64,000 nt of DNA, from positions 118,482 to 182,481 of the forward strand of contig JASGMJ010000004.1 in the NCBI GenBank assembly GCA_030156535.1, in the 5' to 3' direction. The position numbers and the translations under genes were made by a program. Below the pieces are notes generated by a model that was not told the origin of the DNA, did not search any database, and saw only the letters and a list, made by a program, of their open reading frames with translations. This DNA comes from Candidatus Sumerlaeota bacterium. Lineage in GTDB: Bacteria; Sumerlaeota; Sumerlaeia; SLMS01; JAHLLQ01. Shown piece by piece: positions 1 to 7,960 of this stretch (its first letter is position 1; each line of letters opens with the position of its first letter).

Positions 1-748
1 AGCCGTCGGACGTTCCACGCGCGGCGGCATCGAGCACGTTGTCACCCGAGTCGATCTTCGGAAGTCCGGCGTCGCCCGCCGTCTCCGAGTGTTCGGTTTC
101 CGGTACAACCAGTTTGCCCATTGCCAGGGCACCAGGCGCGGCCATAACGCTCGCCACGATCAGGTGGTTGGCCGGAATGCCCATGCCGATGTAGGCGGCC
201 AGCACGCCGCCCGCGATGGTTGCAAACCCACCAACCATCACTGCGTTCAGTTCGGAGTACGTCATCTTGTCGAGGAAGGGGCGGATCAGCAGAGGCGCTT
301 CCGTCTGCCCCACGAAAATATTTGCAGAGCACGAAAGCGTTTCGCTTCCGCTCGTTCCCATCAGGCGCCGCATCACCAGCGCGATTCCCTGAATCACCAG
401 CTGGATTACGCCAAGGTAGTACATGATCGAGATGAAGGCCGAGAAAAAGATGATGGTCGGAAGCACCTGAACAGCGAAGATGTAGCCGTTCTGGCTGACA
501 TCGGCCAAGGGGCCGAAGATGAACTCGGTGCCTTCAGATGAAAGCCCCAGGAAGAAAGCCACTTTTGTGGTGAACCACTCGAAGGGCTTGCGGGTCATCG
601 GAACGCCCAGCAGCAGAATTCCGAGTCCAAACTGAATGCTGAGTCCCACTCCCACCGTGCGCCAGTTGATCTTTTTCTTGTTGTTTGACAGGGCAAAACC
701 GATACTGAGGATCACGATGATCCCCACAAGGCTCATCAGACGTTCCAT
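1..748 (-). CDS. nupC: NupC-type concentrative nucleoside transporter, N-terminal part (runs off the left edge)
   Basis: Translating the minus strand from an ATG at 748 gives an open frame that leaves the window at base 1, so about 249 N-terminal residues are visible and the C-terminus is missing. The protein is hydrophobic. It carries the hallmark block of the CNT/NupC family, GQTEAPLLIRP followed by FATIAGGVLAAYIG, which in that family forms the nucleoside and cation site. CNT proteins import nucleosides across the inner membrane with Na+ or H+. A GGAGG at 760-764 lies 11 bases before the ATG, a long but usable spacing. The gene lies downstream of mazG on the same strand with a 196-base gap, which suggests nucleotide or nucleoside salvage. 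The family call is firm; the substrate and coupling ion are inferred. Confidence 0.9.
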   Translation of the reverse strand, partial: MERLMSLVGIIVILSIGFALSNNKKKINWRTVGVGLSIQFGLGILLLGVPMTRKPFEWFTTKVAFFLGLSSEGTEFIFGPLADVSQNGYIFAVQVLPTIIFFSAFISIMYYLGVIQLVIQGIALVMRRLMGTSGSETLSCSANIFVGQTEAPLLIRPFLDKMTYSELNAVMVGGFATIAGGVLAAYIGMGIPANHLIVASVMAAPGALAMGKLVVPETEHSETAGDAGLPKIDSGDNVLDAAARGTSDG

Positions 749-944
749 TGAGCAGTGTACCTCCAAGCGGGCAGAGACCCGAATGACTGCGGACTTCGCT
801 CTGGCACGAGGAAACCCAAAGGGAGAGGAGAACGTTTCCAGCACAAGCGGCGCAAGAGCCATCCTGCCACCTGCCGCCAGTCAGTCGTCACATTTTACCA
901 ACTCCAGTGCGGACGAGAAGACCTCTCCCGCGCGTTCCCGCGCC

Positions 945-1286
945 TCATTCCGCAGTTCGTCGGCGTTCGATCTCCCGGATTTTGAGGGCAACCGCCGCTC
1001 CGAGATCGATTCCCCGGGCATTGGAGTAGTTGATCAGAGCAATCAGCACATCAGCGGCTTCCTCGGCCAGGTCCTCGAGTGGAAGTCGGCGTCCCTTCCA
1101 CAGCTTCTTCTCCTTGTTGGCCAGTTCGCCGCACTCCCCCGCCAGCTCCAGGGCGAAGAACTCGGGTGGGCGGGGAGGAAACGCGGCCACATTGTAGGCG
1201 TGCAGTTCCCGCTGGACCCGGGCAATGGCTTCGCCCGTCTGCTCGACGAACTGCATGCCCGGCCTGTTTGAATCCGTTTCGCCCAT
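945..1286 (-). CDS. MazG-like nucleotide pyrophosphohydrolase
   Basis: This is a 113-residue all-alpha protein with the single-domain MazG signature: GECGELANKEKK followed about 20 residues later by EEAADVLIALI. The two acidic helices (ExxE and ExxD) bind Mg2+ in this superfamily, which hydrolyses NTPs or dNTPs to the monophosphate and pyrophosphate. The frame stays open upstream, but the ATG at 1286 has an AAAGG ribosome site just before it and gives the usual small-domain length. It is read towards nupC and diverges from the agmatine deiminase gene. The exact substrate (house-cleaning of abnormal nucleotides, or dNTPs) cannot be read from the sequence. Confidence 0.85.
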   Translation of the reverse strand: MGETDSNRPGMQFVEQTGEAIARVQRELHAYNVAAFPPRPPEFFALELAGECGELANKEKKLWKGRRLPLEDLAEEAADVLIALINYSNARGIDLGAAVALKIREIERRRTAE

Positions 1287-1419
1287 GCCTTTTCGCTCCG
1301 TGCATGCTGAATTGGCGTCATCCGGCGCGCCCCGGGTTGACATCCTGCTCCTCTTCTTTGCCTCATTCCCCCGGCGCAACGCTTGCCGATCGCCCCACTC
1401 CGAGCAAGGACGGTCCCGC

Positions 1420-2523
1420 GTGACCTGGATGCAAAACGAATCCGCCGAGTTTCCCGCCCCTCTCGGCTACCACATGCCGGCGGAGTGGGAGCCCCACGAG
1501 GCCACCTGGCTCGCCTGGCCGCACAATCCGGACACGTGGCCGGGCAAGCTTCACACCGTGCCGCCCGTCTATGCCGACATCGTGCGTGCCCTGATGCCCC
1601 ACGAGAAGGTGCGCCTGATCGTCCCAAGCGCCGCCATCCGGGCGGAGGCAGAGAGTTTTCTGGCCAGCCGCGCTGCCCTCAACGAAAACGTCGAGTTCTT
1701 TGAATTCCCCACCGACGACTCTTGGGCGCGCGACTTCGGCCCCATTTTCGTCGTCCGTGATAGCGAGAAAACGGGCGAACGCGAAGTGGCCGTAACCAAA
1801 TGGAAGTACAACTGTTGGGGCGGAAAGTACCCGGGCTATCGACTGGACAACGAAATCCCCTACCTGATCGCCAACTACTTTGGCGCCGATCTGTTTGACG
1901 CGGGCATCATTCTGGAGGGCGGCTCCATCGACGTGAACGGCCAGGGAACGCTGCTCACGACGGAAGCCTGCCTGCTGAATCCCAACCGCAATCCCGAACT
2001 TGACCGGGCAACCATCGAGGACTACCTGCGCGCTTTTCTCGGCATCCGAAAGGTTCTGTGGCTTGGCGATGGAATCGAAGGGGATGACACCGACGGGCAC
2101 ATCGACGATCTTGCCCGTTTCGTGAATCCCACCACCATCGTCACTGTCGTCGAGGAAGACCCTGCCGACCCCAACTTCCGCATCCTGCGCGAGAACTTGG
2201 AGCGCCTCGCTGGCATGACCACGGCCAACGGCGAACCCATCGACGTCGTGACGCTTCCCATGCCGTCCCCCCTGCATTACGAGGGCCAGCGCCTTCCGGC
2301 CAGCTACGCCAACTTCCTCGTCGCCAACAACGTGGTTTTGCTTCCCACGTACAACTGCCCCCGGGATGCCGAGGCCGCCGAAATCCTGGCTGAGTGTTTC
2401 CCGGGCCGGGAAATCGTCGGGATTCCCTGCACCGATCTGGTCTGGGGACTCGGAGCGATTCATTGCATCAGCCAACAGCAGCCCGCCGGAAAGATCGCCC
2501 CACCCCGCAAGGGTAACTCCTAA
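1420..2523 (+). CDS. aguA: Agmatine deiminase
   Basis: The product (about 367 residues) hydrolyses agmatine to N-carbamoylputrescine and ammonia, the first step of the agmatine route to putrescine. Family motifs are all present: GYHMPAEWEPHEATWLAWPH at the N-terminus, WARDFGPIF, GDGIEGDDTDGHIDD, and the C-terminal GLGAIHCISQQQPA with the nucleophilic cysteine near residue 349. I chose the GTG at 1420 because AAGGA (1406-1410) sits nine bases before it; the ATG at 1429 gives a protein three residues shorter and is the alternative. The partner N-carbamoylputrescine amidase (aguB) is not next to it, so the pathway must be completed elsewhere. A possible TTGACA -35 box lies at 1337-1342, but I see no convincing -10. 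Confidence 0.95.
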   Translation: MTWMQNESAEFPAPLGYHMPAEWEPHEATWLAWPHNPDTWPGKLHTVPPVYADIVRALMPHEKVRLIVPSAAIRAEAESFLASRAALNENVEFFEFPTDDSWARDFGPIFVVRDSEKTGEREVAVTKWKYNCWGGKYPGYRLDNEIPYLIANYFGADLFDAGIILEGGSIDVNGQGTLLTTEACLLNPNRNPELDRATIEDYLRAFLGIRKVLWLGDGIEGDDTDGHIDDLARFVNPTTIVTVVEEDPADPNFRILRENLERLAGMTTANGEPIDVVTLPMPSPLHYEGQRLPASYANFLVANNVVLLPTYNCPRDAEAAEILAECFPGREIVGIPCTDLVWGLGAIHCISQQQPAGKIAPPRKGNS

Positions 2524-2540
2524 ACACGTCGGCATCATTC

Positions 2541-2563
2541 CCCGCGAGAATGCCTGTCGCGGG
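2541..2563 (+). terminator. GC-rich stem-loop after aguA
   Basis: CCCGCGA (2541-2547) pairs perfectly with TCGCGGG (2557-2563) across a nine-base loop, starting 18 bases after the aguA stop codon. No T-run follows, so it may act as a 3'-end stabiliser or a weak terminator rather than a classical intrinsic one. Confidence 0.35.
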
Positions 2564-2567
2564 AGAT

Positions 2568-2608
2568 AAGAGTCGACTTGCGCTCGTGACACGGACGATT
2601 CGACTCTT
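2568..2608. repeat. Inverted repeat upstream of the YfhO-like gene
   Basis: AAGAGTCGA (2568-2576) is matched by its exact reverse complement at 2600-2608, with 23 bases between. It lies 24 bases before the ATG at 2632, where an operator or an RNA hairpin in the leader would be expected. No known binding site is recognised. Confidence 0.35.
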
Positions 2609-2631
2609 GCCTTGGTTGGGGACCTACTCAC

Positions 2632-4758
2632 ATGGCACCGCACGAACATAGGCCTATCGGGAATCGGATGAGGGCCAATCTCCCGGTCATCCTTCTTGTT
2701 TTCTTCGGCCTGCTGGTACTTTCCCCCTTCTATCGTTCCTCGGGCACTTATCCGTTCCACTCGCTAGTGAAGTGGGACACGATGATGTTGCAATATCCAC
2801 GTCTTGTGTACGCTTCCGACACCATAAATTACGCCCGACAACTGCCTCTTTGGAACCCGTTTCAGGACTTCGGTTTTCCCTTTGTCATCGACGCGCAATC
2901 ACAACTCTGGTCGCCCGTGACATGGGCGATACTCATCTGGCTTCAGTACGATATCCATACCGTACAGTTGCAGCTCGTGCTGACATTTCTCCTCGCAGGA
3001 CTCGGGGCCTACGCCCTGGCGCGAACCTTGGGGCACCGCCGATGGATTGCGTGGATGGCTGGCGCCTCCTACATGTTCAGCGGCTACTTTCTTTCTTATG
3101 CGGGACTGCTGGGGACATTTTCGACCATGGCGTGGTATCCCTGGCCATTGGCGTGCGCCATCCGGGCATGGAAAGAAGAACCCCATCGGCGTCTCGGCTG
3201 GATGGCGCTTGCTGGGGTCCTTCTTGCACAGGCCTCGGTTGGAGGACACCCCACAACGGCCATGGTGGCAGCGGTCAATCTCGCGGGACTATTCATCGCC
3301 GTGCCCCTTCGCAAGTATTCCCGGGCTCAGCGTGCGGGTGGTCTTCTACTGTGTGCTGTCGTGTGCGCGGCAATCGTTGCTCCCCAAATGACCGGAGTTT
3401 TTGCGTCGCGCGACTACTTGCCCGCCTATCAACGGCTCCCGCTGGAACGGATTGAATCCGATCCGCTGTTTGGCGCGAGCCTTCTCGGATTCCTAATTCC
3501 GGAGATTGCACTCGCACCAATTCGTGCTCATTTCGAGTCATATCCTTCTCATCTGGGAAGCTATGCAGGACTTCTTACACTGGTGGGATTGGTGCTCGCG
3601 CTTGCACGCCGCCGATGGAATCCCCAGTTTCGTGTGCTGCTCGTCGCCGCGGGAATCAACCTGCTCTTGGCGATGGGGCCGGCCAATGCTTTGCGTCAGG
3701 CACTGTACTTCTGGGTGCCGGGCATGGACGGCCCTCATCACACCTCGATGGATTTTCGTGGGTTCACGATTCTCTACCTGATTCTTGGTGCCTGCACGGG
3801 TTGGTCGATGCTGGCGGCCGTGCTGCGGTCACGCCACTGGCTGGCGTCAAGAGTGCGAAAGGGCCTGCTATTCGCCTCCGCACTGCTTGCAATGATGGCG
3901 TTCGCCTTGCTCGTCGGGGAAAGCGCATTGCCGCAGACCAATACGAGCGCAAATGTCACCATCGCGAAGTTCACCCCCGAGACCCCCGTCCTGCTCTCGG
4001 AAATGTTCTTCCGTCAGGCAGTCACCTGTGCCACAGCCCTTTTCCTGTTGGCGCTTGTGCATCGAGCTAAGTGGCGCAACCGTGCAATATTCGCCCTCTG
4101 CCTCTTTGTTGCGTTCGACATGGCATCAGCCGCGAAGCGGAGTTGGAGCCTTGTGGCGGACACCCTCAACGACTCGCGGATGAGATTCGTCGGAAATATT
4201 GAGTCGCATAGACCACGCTACTTCGAGCCGCTTCAGTTTCTAAAATTCGACGATCAGTTCCCCAACTTCGACGGTTTCATTGTCCATCACGTCGACCTCG
4301 ACGCCTACAATCCTCCGCTCAAATTGCGTTGGCCGCACGAAGCAAAGACGATCAAGGACTTTGAGAAGGAGTATCGGCGTGTTCTTCCGCATCGGGGAGC
4401 CGTACTAACACCGAAGGACGAGTGGCTCAACAAGGGCGAAGCACGTCTGATGGAGCTAACCCCCAACACGATGACGTGGCGGGTGGAAGCCCCCGGTGAA
4501 GACTGCCGCCTGATTGTTCTGACTTCGTATTTCCCAGGCTGGAGCTATACGATCGATGGCGAACAGGGCGGAGAGGTCGGACCAAGCACCGTCGGCCGCC
4601 ACTTCCTCGATGTTCCCGTACCAAGTGGCAGCTCGTCGGTGGTGTTCAGCTTCCAGCCCAAGTGGCTCTGGCCTTCCATCTGGGTCATGCTGATTGGCTA
4701 TCTCGTTGGCGGCGTGCTCACAGTGTTCTACCTGCGACGTCCGTTGTCTCGTCCATAA
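2632..4758 (+). CDS. YfhO-like multi-pass membrane protein (GT-C type)
   Basis: This 708-residue integral membrane protein has more than ten hydrophobic segments, starting at about residue 18. A long non-membrane stretch lies near residues 500-670, and a last membrane segment sits at the C-terminus. The layout and the late motif SYFPGWSYTIDG, followed by a beta-rich segment, match the bacterial YfhO family, which is related to GT-C glycosyltransferases and implicated in glycosylation of wall or lipid-linked polymers. An early acidic site (KWDTMMLQYPR) is where family members carry a likely catalytic acidic residue. Its 3' end overlaps the convergent heptosyltransferase gene by 41 bases. The donor (probably a polyprenyl-phosphate sugar) and acceptor are unknown. 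Confidence 0.75.
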   Translation: MAPHEHRPIGNRMRANLPVILLVFFGLLVLSPFYRSSGTYPFHSLVKWDTMMLQYPRLVYASDTINYARQLPLWNPFQDFGFPFVIDAQSQLWSPVTWAILIWLQYDIHTVQLQLVLTFLLAGLGAYALARTLGHRRWIAWMAGASYMFSGYFLSYAGLLGTFSTMAWYPWPLACAIRAWKEEPHRRLGWMALAGVLLAQASVGGHPTTAMVAAVNLAGLFIAVPLRKYSRAQRAGGLLLCAVVCAAIVAPQMTGVFASRDYLPAYQRLPLERIESDPLFGASLLGFLIPEIALAPIRAHFESYPSHLGSYAGLLTLVGLVLALARRRWNPQFRVLLVAAGINLLLAMGPANALRQALYFWVPGMDGPHHTSMDFRGFTILYLILGACTGWSMLAAVLRSRHWLASRVRKGLLFASALLAMMAFALLVGESALPQTNTSANVTIAKFTPETPVLLSEMFFRQAVTCATALFLLALVHRAKWRNRAIFALCLFVAFDMASAAKRSWSLVADTLNDSRMRFVGNIESHRPRYFEPLQFLKFDDQFPNFDGFIVHHVDLDAYNPPLKLRWPHEAKTIKDFEKEYRRVLPHRGAVLTPKDEWLNKGEARLMELTPNTMTWRVEAPGEDCRLIVLTSYFPGWSYTIDGEQGGEVGPSTVGRHFLDVPVPSGSSSVVFSFQPKWLWPSIWVMLIGYLVGGVLTVFYLRRPLSRP

Positions 4759-5782
4759 GAGCGCGCGCCTGTGCGAGGACGCTCTCCGAAGTGACGCGGG
4801 TCATACAGCGATGGTCAATGGGGCAGTCGCGCAGCAAGCACGGCGCGCATTCGGTCTCCTCACGGACAATCCTGGCCGAAGGCGACAGTGGCGCGGTCGT
4901 CACCCAATCGGTGCTGCCAAAGACCGCCACCAGCGGCGTCCCCAGCGCGGCAGCCAGATGCATCGCACCGGAATCGTTGGTCAGGTAAAGACGGCAGCAG
5001 CGCATGAATGCCATCAGTTCGCGCAGCGACATTTCTCCCGCCGTATTGACAAACGCGTTTCCACCTGCGTCGCAGACCTCCTGGGCAACGGCACGCTCAC
5101 GCTCAATGCCTGTGACGAAGACTTGGCCGTCGTGTTCCTCCGCGAGGCGGCGGGCCACTTCAGCAAATCGCTCCGGGAGCCATCGTTTCGCCGTCCCGTA
5201 AAACGCGGCCGGATTCACGCCGAACACGGTCTGCCCGCCGCGCAGCCCCTTGCCCGCTAGCCACTCGCGCATCTTGGCAACTTCGTCCTCCGTCACGTGG
5301 AGATGCAGCCGGGGCGTTTCCGCAGCCGGAGCCCCCCAGAGCGAAAGCAGCCGAAGATAGTAGCGCACCTCGTGCACCGCGAGGTCCTGGGGCCGCAGCG
5401 CAATCGCGTGGGTCAGCAGCAACCCGCGCCCATCGCGGGCATACCCAACACGCGTGCGCACCCCACCAAGCCGAAGCAGCAAGGCCGCGTTCATTGAGTT
5501 CGGCAGCGCGAAACCCAAATCGGGAGCACACCGGCGAAGCCGGCGCGCTGCGTCCCAACGCCCACCCACGGTGCGATCATCGATCGTCCAGACTTCGTCC
5601 ACGAATGGATGAGGGTCGAAGAGCGGCGTGACGGAGCGGCGGCCGAGCGCAATGATCCGTGCCTGTGGAAAGAGGCGCCGAACTTCGCCAAGGAACGGCG
5701 TGTTCATCACCGCGTCGCCCACCCAATTGGTCAGGCGCACGGCAACAGTGCGGACGTCCGCGGGATCGGGAACAGGTTTCAC
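4718..5782 (-). CDS. waaF: ADP-heptose:LPS heptosyltransferase (GT9 family)
   Basis: This 354-residue GT-B enzyme of family GT9 would add L-glycero-D-manno-heptose to the LPS inner core on the cytoplasmic face of the inner membrane. Recognisable features are the N-terminal VRLTNWVGDAVMNTPFL, typical of WaaF and WaaC, and the C-terminal nucleotide-sugar motif YLTNDSGAMHLAAALGTPLVAVFGSTD. The tail carries an unusual cysteine cluster, CAPCLLRDC, which also occurs in WaaF proteins. The start overlaps the stop of the upstream HAD gene by four bases (ATGA), so the two are translationally coupled. Heptosyltransferase II is the best call, but a different GT9 specificity is possible. Confidence 0.87.
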   Translation of the reverse strand: MKPVPDPADVRTVAVRLTNWVGDAVMNTPFLGEVRRLFPQARIIALGRRSVTPLFDPHPFVDEVWTIDDRTVGGRWDAARRLRRCAPDLGFALPNSMNAALLLRLGGVRTRVGYARDGRGLLLTHAIALRPQDLAVHEVRYYLRLLSLWGAPAAETPRLHLHVTEDEVAKMREWLAGKGLRGGQTVFGVNPAAFYGTAKRWLPERFAEVARRLAEEHDGQVFVTGIERERAVAQEVCDAGGNAFVNTAGEMSLRELMAFMRCCRLYLTNDSGAMHLAAALGTPLVAVFGSTDWVTTAPLSPSARIVREETECAPCLLRDCPIDHRCMTRVTSESVLAQARALMDETTDVAGRTL

Positions 5783-6495
5783 GCGAGCAGATACTCCACG
5801 GCGGCGACAAGTGATCGAAACGCAGGTACACCGGAATTATCGGGCTGCGCTGTGACACGGTCAATCAGGCAGGCACGCCATCCTGCATTCGTGGCCCCTG
5901 CGTAATCATCGGATCGCTGGTCTCCGACGAAGGCAAGATTGCAGAAAGGTGGGTTGCCCGCAGCCGCCCGTGCGGCCGCAAAGATCGCGGGTGCGGGCTT
6001 CTCCGCACCAACTTCGCAGGAAATGACGATGATGTCGAGAATCCGATCGAGACCTTTCGCTGTCAGGATACTGCGCAAGCGGTTGTCGAAGTTGCTGATC
6101 AGGCCGATTCGAGCCCCACGCCGGCGAACTTCGGCAAGAGCAGGCAGAGCATCGTCGTACAAGCGCCAGCACCGGTTGCTGGCGAAACGGCGATAGAGTG
6201 TTTCAAAGAAGGGGTCGCCTGGCAGGACAAGGCCTGCCCGAACGAAAGTATCCTCCACGACACAGCGCCAAAACCGCAATGCATCGTCTTCACCCGTTCC
6301 ATAGGGAGAGGCTCCGGCCTTCCTCCGCGCCTCTTTCCAGGCCAAGGGGAAGGCCTCATTCAGCGCGTCAGGCTTGGCTGTCACGCCAAACTCCGCAGCC
6401 ACGGCAGCATACACGGCCCCCACCCCCGGATGGGGGCGCAACAGTGTGTTCGCCGCATCAAAAAACACCACGTGTCCGGATCGGTCTGGCGTCAT
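5779..6495 (-). CDS. HAD-superfamily (subfamily IA, REG-2-like) hydrolase
   Basis: This protein of about 238 residues has the Rossmann-like HAD fold. Motif I is FFDAANTLL with the nucleophilic Asp, motif II is LISNFD, motif III has the Lys of GAEKPAP, and motif IV is FVGDQRSDD. The second Asp of the usual DxDxT motif is an alanine, as in REG-2/HDHD3-like members, so the standard acid/base residue is missing. I prefer the ATG at 6495, which has GGGAAAGA seven bases upstream and places motif I near the N-terminus; an ATG at 6534 is also in frame. It is coupled by a four-base overlap to the heptosyltransferase, hinting at a sugar-phosphate or LPS-precursor role. Its sequence class is not that of GmhB. 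Confidence 0.8.
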   Translation of the reverse strand: MTPDRSGHVVFFDAANTLLRPHPGVGAVYAAVAAEFGVTAKPDALNEAFPLAWKEARRKAGASPYGTGEDDALRFWRCVVEDTFVRAGLVLPGDPFFETLYRRFASNRCWRLYDDALPALAEVRRRGARIGLISNFDNRLRSILTAKGLDRILDIIVISCEVGAEKPAPAIFAAARAAAGNPPFCNLAFVGDQRSDDYAGATNAGWRACLIDRVTAQPDNSGVPAFRSLVAAVEYLLA

Positions 6496-6586
6496 CGCGT
6501 CTTTCCCGTTGGCTCCCCCGCCGTGCTGGCCCATTCAGGGGCCGTCCCGGGATGTGGGCAAAACGAATCGTTTCGCGGAGAGTCAC

Positions 6587-6937
6587 TTGTCCGAAGTAGT
6601 GCCATCACCCGAAAATGAGCTGGAGGAGAAATCCCCCCAGCGCCATCGCCGCGAAGAGTTCCTCCTGCTGTTCTGGCGCCTCCTGCTGTTGCTGGCGGCA
6701 ATCTGGGCGGGCGTCTACGCCTGGATTGACAAGACCTGGCCAGCCGAGAAACTGGAAGCCCTCGCAACGGACACGCCTCACGGGGCACTCCAGTTTGGCG
6801 TCTGTCTGTTTCTCGGGATCGAGTTGGCGTACTACCTGTATCTCAGTGCCTCGTTTCGCCGCTGCCGGGAATGGGGAATGGCCGTGTGGGCGTTGGGCTT
6901 GCTGATGGTGATTTTGAACTGGAAGCTGAGAATCTGA
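6587..6937 (+). CDS. Small membrane protein of unknown function
   Basis: This short protein (about 116 residues) starts with a charged segment rich in Glu, Lys and Arg. It then has three hydrophobic helices: LLLLLAAIWAGVYAWI, LQFGVCLFLGIELAYYLYL and MAVWALGLLMVILNW. No family is recognised. No ATG fits the coding part; TTG at 6587 (after GCGGAG) or GTG at 6599 are the plausible starts. It stands alone on the plus strand, ending three bases before the convergent TPR gene and diverging from the HAD gene. The composition and helices make a real membrane protein likely. Confidence 0.6.
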   Translation: MSEVVPSPENELEEKSPQRHRREEFLLLFWRLLLLLAAIWAGVYAWIDKTWPAEKLEALATDTPHGALQFGVCLFLGIELAYYLYLSASFRRCREWGMAVWALGLLMVILNWKLRI

Positions 6938-6940
6938 GGC

Positions 6941-7882
6941 TCAGCGCCCGACCACCCGCTTGGTGGCCAGAGCCGTCAGATTATCGAGAATTTCGGCAGT
7001 AATCCGGTGATGCATGCCGTGCACTTTTTCTGCCATGTTCAACGCCTGCTCAAAGCTCTCCTGCGCCTCGGCGAGGTTGCTTTGCTGGGAAAGGCAGACG
7101 CCCAGAATGTTGAGGCTTCGGACAGCTTGCTCGTTTTCCTCGCCCCAGTGCCCCTTTGACAGGTGAAGTGCGCGGCGGCAAGCCCGCTCGGCCTTCTCGA
7201 TTCGCCCGGAAGACAAGTAGAAGGCCGCAAGGTCGTTCACACTCTTGATCATGTCGGGGCGCTTCGAGTCCGTTGCGTACTTCCAGATCTCGAAGACCTG
7301 ATGAAAGACCTTCTCTGCCTCATCGTACCTTTCCTGCATGGCGAGTACGATGGCGATGTTGTCCAGAAGGCGGGGGACTTCGATGAACGAGTCGCCGAAA
7401 CGCTTCTGATAGAACGAGCAAGCCTTGCGCAGATGAGCCTCGGCCTCGGGATACTTGCCGATGTCTCTCTGAAGATAGCCCAATGCCGTGGCCGTGGCGG
7501 CGGTTTCCTGATGATCTCCGCCGAGATGAAATTCCCAAAGATGGAGGGATTGGACGAGAAACTGCTCGGCTTCTTCGAGCTTTCCCTGGGCGATCTGAAT
7601 CTCGGCGATCTCGCGATAGGCCTTCGCGGCCGTAACCCGATGCACCCCGCCGGCTTCCTCCGCCGTTGAAGCGACTTCGCTCCAACTCACGATTGATTCC
7701 TCGAAGCGCCCGCGAATCGCATAGAAACGAGCCATCGCGTCATGCACGACGAGGCGGTCTTTGGCTGCCAAGGGTTCCCGGCCAATAACGTCCAGAGCTC
7801 TGCGCCAGAGCGATACTGCCTTGTCATCCATCCGGTTTTGGGCGGCTTTTCGGGCAGCCTCGTGGTACTCTTGCCAGGTCAT
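6941..7882 (-). CDS. Tetratricopeptide-repeat protein (kinesin-light-chain-like)
   Basis: This soluble helical protein of about 313 residues is made of repeated TPR units of roughly 42 residues. The W/L/G/Y/A/P-type spacing is clear in segments such as LGYLQRDIGKYPEAEAHLRKA, NIAIVLAMQERYDEAEKVFHQ and LNILGVCLSQQSNLAEAQESFEQA. The longer unit and its wording resemble kinesin-light-chain TPRs used for protein-protein contacts. I start at the ATG at 7882 (MTWQEYHEAARKA); 26 further residues could be read upstream but look non-coding. It is the last gene of an apparent three-gene minus-strand unit after a glycosyltransferase and a phosphohexomutase. It has no signal peptide, and its partner is unknown. 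Confidence 0.8.
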   Translation of the reverse strand: MTWQEYHEAARKAAQNRMDDKAVSLWRRALDVIGREPLAAKDRLVVHDAMARFYAIRGRFEESIVSWSEVASTAEEAGGVHRVTAAKAYREIAEIQIAQGKLEEAEQFLVQSLHLWEFHLGGDHQETAATATALGYLQRDIGKYPEAEAHLRKACSFYQKRFGDSFIEVPRLLDNIAIVLAMQERYDEAEKVFHQVFEIWKYATDSKRPDMIKSVNDLAAFYLSSGRIEKAERACRRALHLSKGHWGEENEQAVRSLNILGVCLSQQSNLAEAQESFEQALNMAEKVHGMHHRITAEILDNLTALATKRVVGR

Positions 7883-7960
7883 TCCTCGGCCTGCTGTCTC
7901 TGGTGTTCCCACCCGCAGGGACAAGAGTGTGTGCCCGAACGCGGCACACCAGCGCAACAA

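Noticed and set aside
636..1271. A long plus-strand frame across the nupC/mazG region
   Set aside because: It lies opposite two recognisable genes and its protein has no known family and odd composition; it is a shadow frame.
1337..1342. TTGACA upstream of aguA as a promoter
   Set aside because: A perfect -35 box but no acceptable -10 at 16-18 bases; not reported as a promoter.
1363..2760. A 465-codon minus-strand frame opposite agmatine deiminase
   Set aside because: The plus strand carries an unmistakable AguA; long antisense frames are common in GC-rich DNA.
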